Assembly: GCF_000328765.2 (NCBI RefSeq)
Contig: NC_019954.2
Location: 2,152,516-2,216,515 of the forward strand
Direction: 5' to 3'
Length of the DNA stretch: 64,000 bases
DNA from: Tepidanaerobacter acetatoxydans Re1
Lineage (GTDB): Bacteria > Bacillota > Thermosediminibacteria > Thermosediminibacterales > Tepidanaerobacteraceae
Positions 62,665-64,000 of the stretch are shown in pieces. The translations under genes were made by a program, and so were the position numbers. Each line of letters starts with the position of its first letter. Positions within the stretch are counted from its first letter, which is position 1. Below the pieces are notes generated by a model. The model was not told the origin of the DNA and did no database searches. It was given only the letters and a program-made list of their open reading frames with translations.

Positions 62665-63729
62665 GTGGAAAAATCTACTTCTATGATCCCTCCAACAAAA
62701 AAACTTGTCAATATCTCGGATTGCTGCGAAGGTCAAATAGCTGCTGAAGATGTCATCACAAACAGAGGTGTCTTTCTACTACCCCAAAACACCATGCTTA
62801 ACGCTTATATAATAAACCAGTTAATAAACCATGGAATTAGTCAAATATATATATATTCTGAAGATGAAAAACAAGTTAGCGGGATAAGCACGCAGGAGTT
62901 AATGGAGGCATATAGCAAATCTTTAAATTCAGTAAAAATAATCTTGCATCATCTTGCCTCCGGTAAAAAAATATCTCATCAAGAGATTGCACAGACCTCT
63001 AATTTTATACTTGCCAAAAGCGAAAGCCCGTTTGGTGTACTAAAGTGCATCAACGAACTGAAAAAAGCCGATGAATACACCTATACACACAGTTTTAATG
63101 TTGCTATATATGGCATGCTGACTGCTAAATGGCTTGGACTTTCTACTGAACAGATTCGGCACGTTATTACTGCCGGTATTCTTCACGATTTGGGCAAAGC
63201 ACGAATACCTAGCAACATACTAAATAAAAAAGGAAAATTGCTTCCAGATGAGTTTAATTGTATGAAAAAACATACTATCATCGGTTATAATATGTCAAAA
63301 AATATTACAGGATTAAGACATGATGTCCGTCAAGTTATTTTAATGCATCATGAACGTGAAGATGGAAAAGGCTATCCTTTCGGAGTAAAAGGAAATAAAA
63401 TCCATCTTTATACAAAAATCATTTCCATTTCCGATGTTTATGATGCAATGACTTCAGATAGAGTTTATAAGAAAAGAATTACACCTTTTGATACATTCAG
63501 AGAGTTTCAGAGTGTTGGTCTGGGACATTTTGACACCAAGATAATGATAACGTTTCTCTCAAATATCGCTAATTATTATCTTGGTGCCAAAGTTATAATG
63601 AATACCGGCCAAATTGGAGAAGTTGTTTATTTACCGCCGCATAATCCGTCTATGCCTGTCGTTCGTATAGACAGTAACTACATTGATTTGAATATAGATA
63701 AAAAATATTGCATCAAAGAAATGATATAA
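62665..63729 (+). CDS. HD-GYP domain protein, probable cyclic-di-GMP phosphodiesterase
   Basis: The 354-residue protein has an uncharacterised N-terminal domain (residues 1-125, start KKLVNISDCCEGQIAAEDV) and a C-terminal HD-GYP domain with the metal motif HDLGKARIP and HHEREDGKGYPFG carrying GYP. Such enzymes linearise cyclic-di-GMP and influence motility or adhesion. The start is a GTG at 62665 after GGGAGG. It is the only host gene on the plus strand in the window. Confidence 0.92.
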   Translation: MEKSTSMIPPTKKLVNISDCCEGQIAAEDVITNRGVFLLPQNTMLNAYIINQLINHGISQIYIYSEDEKQVSGISTQELMEAYSKSLNSVKIILHHLASGKKISHQEIAQTSNFILAKSESPFGVLKCINELKKADEYTYTHSFNVAIYGMLTAKWLGLSTEQIRHVITAGILHDLGKARIPSNILNKKGKLLPDEFNCMKKHTIIGYNMSKNITGLRHDVRQVILMHHEREDGKGYPFGVKGNKIHLYTKIISISDVYDAMTSDRVYKKRITPFDTFREFQSVGLGHFDTKIMITFLSNIANYYLGAKVIMNTGQIGEVVYLPPHNPSMPVVRIDSNYIDLNIDKKYCIKEMI

Positions 63730-63743
63730 TTAGCCTATTGATA

Positions 63744-64000
63744 TTAAGAATGCCTGACCACCTCAAATTTTTTTATTTGATATTTCTCATCAGGACTTAT
63801 GCCGGCTTTTGCAAGTGCTATATTCAACTGCTGTTCTACAGTGTCAACGCCTTCCAAATCGGGCAATAAAAGACCAGATCTAAAACCTTTTTGCACAAGA
63901 ATACCGTATTTTTTAGGATCAAGCTCATCTAAGCTGTAAACAGGCCTAGGTTCTGTCAGCACATCAACAGAATACTCGAGTTCAGGTAATTCTTCTGCTG
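63744..64000 (-). CDS. AMMECR1-domain protein (AmmeMemoRadiSam protein A), partial
   Basis: The visible C-terminal 85 residues include [41 protein letters not shown] and [16 protein letters not shown], the hallmark end of AMMECR1 proteins. The gene runs off the window edge, so the start is not seen. With amrS at 58794 it belongs to the poorly understood AmmeMemoRadiSam set; a Memo-type gene may follow outside the window. Confidence 0.88.
   Translation of the reverse strand, partial: AEELPELEYSVDVLTEPRPVYSLDELDPKKYGILVQKGFRSGLLLPDLEGVDTVEQQLNIALAKAGISPDEKYQIKKFEVVRHS

Overview
The window is a low-GC Firmicutes chromosome. It carries sporulation genes (spoIID, spoIIQ, spoIIID, a sigI-rsgI pair), a flagellar flgF-flgG pair, a gram-positive T-box leader and a V-type ATPase operon instead of an F-type one. 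The gene order resembles Bacillus and Clostridia around murA-spoIID and prfA-glyA-upp. A thermophilic or mesophilic anaerobic clostridium of the Thermoanaerobacterales/Thermosediminibacterales type (for example Tepidanaerobacter-like) fits best, but I cannot verify the species from sequence alone. Almost every host gene lies on the minus strand, so the operons run from high to low coordinates.

Layout. 1-6.4 kb: DUF47-PiT phosphate uptake, ogt, a small inverted-repeat element broken by a decayed IS110, then tyrS, which an intact IS110 separates from its Tyr T-box. 6.4-15.4 kb: a backbone shared with B. subtilis, namely ywmB, murA, spoIID, spoIIQ, spoIIID, mbl, flgF, flgG and a flgJ-type gene, then fabZ. 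16-25.7 kb: a glycosyltransferase and the ATPase operon ntpH-I-K-E-C-F-A-B-D, preceded by a frameshifted atpZ with a strong, apparently leaderless promoter. 25.7-30 kb: an IS1634-type element flanked by 180-bp direct repeats in the 3' end of rsgI, then sigI. 30-32.5 kb: wecB and wecA for wall-polymer linkage sugars. 32.5-38.3 kb: split transketolase, a sugar ABC transporter and a GntR/FadR regulator. 38.3-42.8 kb: reverse-transcriptase relic, tctCBA carboxylate transporter and a truncated group IIC intron. 42.9 kb: comEB. 43.6-49.9 kb: a PTS/amino-sugar island (Gfo/Idh oxidoreductase, mannitol-type IICB, HAD phosphatase, IIA, nanE, ROK kinase, RpiR regulator). 50.2-57.3 kb: housekeeping run rpmE / DUF1385-prfA-prmC-sua5-ywlE-rpiB-glyA-upp. 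57.4-64 kb: MFS transporter, AmmeMemoRadiSam radical-SAM enzyme, proBA, a second intact inverted-repeat element, an HD-GYP phosphodiesterase, and the edge of an AMMECR1 gene.

Main reading. The conserved backbone (glyA-upp ... comEB-wecA-wecB ... ATP synthase ... ywmB-murA) has been opened at several points by accessory sugar and carboxylate transport islands and by mobile DNA. The V-type ATPase sits where relatives carry the F-type atp operon, and an F-type accessory gene, atpZ, survives at its head with a one-base lesion. Signals most worth checking are: the IS110 between T-box and tyrS; the long IS1634-type target duplication; the IS110 inside a small repeat element; a group IIC intron fragment placed directly behind the comEB terminator; and two genes (rpiR family, MFS) whose conserved N-termini have no ATG/GTG/TTG but an in-frame ATA behind a plausible ribosome site or a coupled stop codon. 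I found no clearly new multi-gene defence or biosynthetic system.
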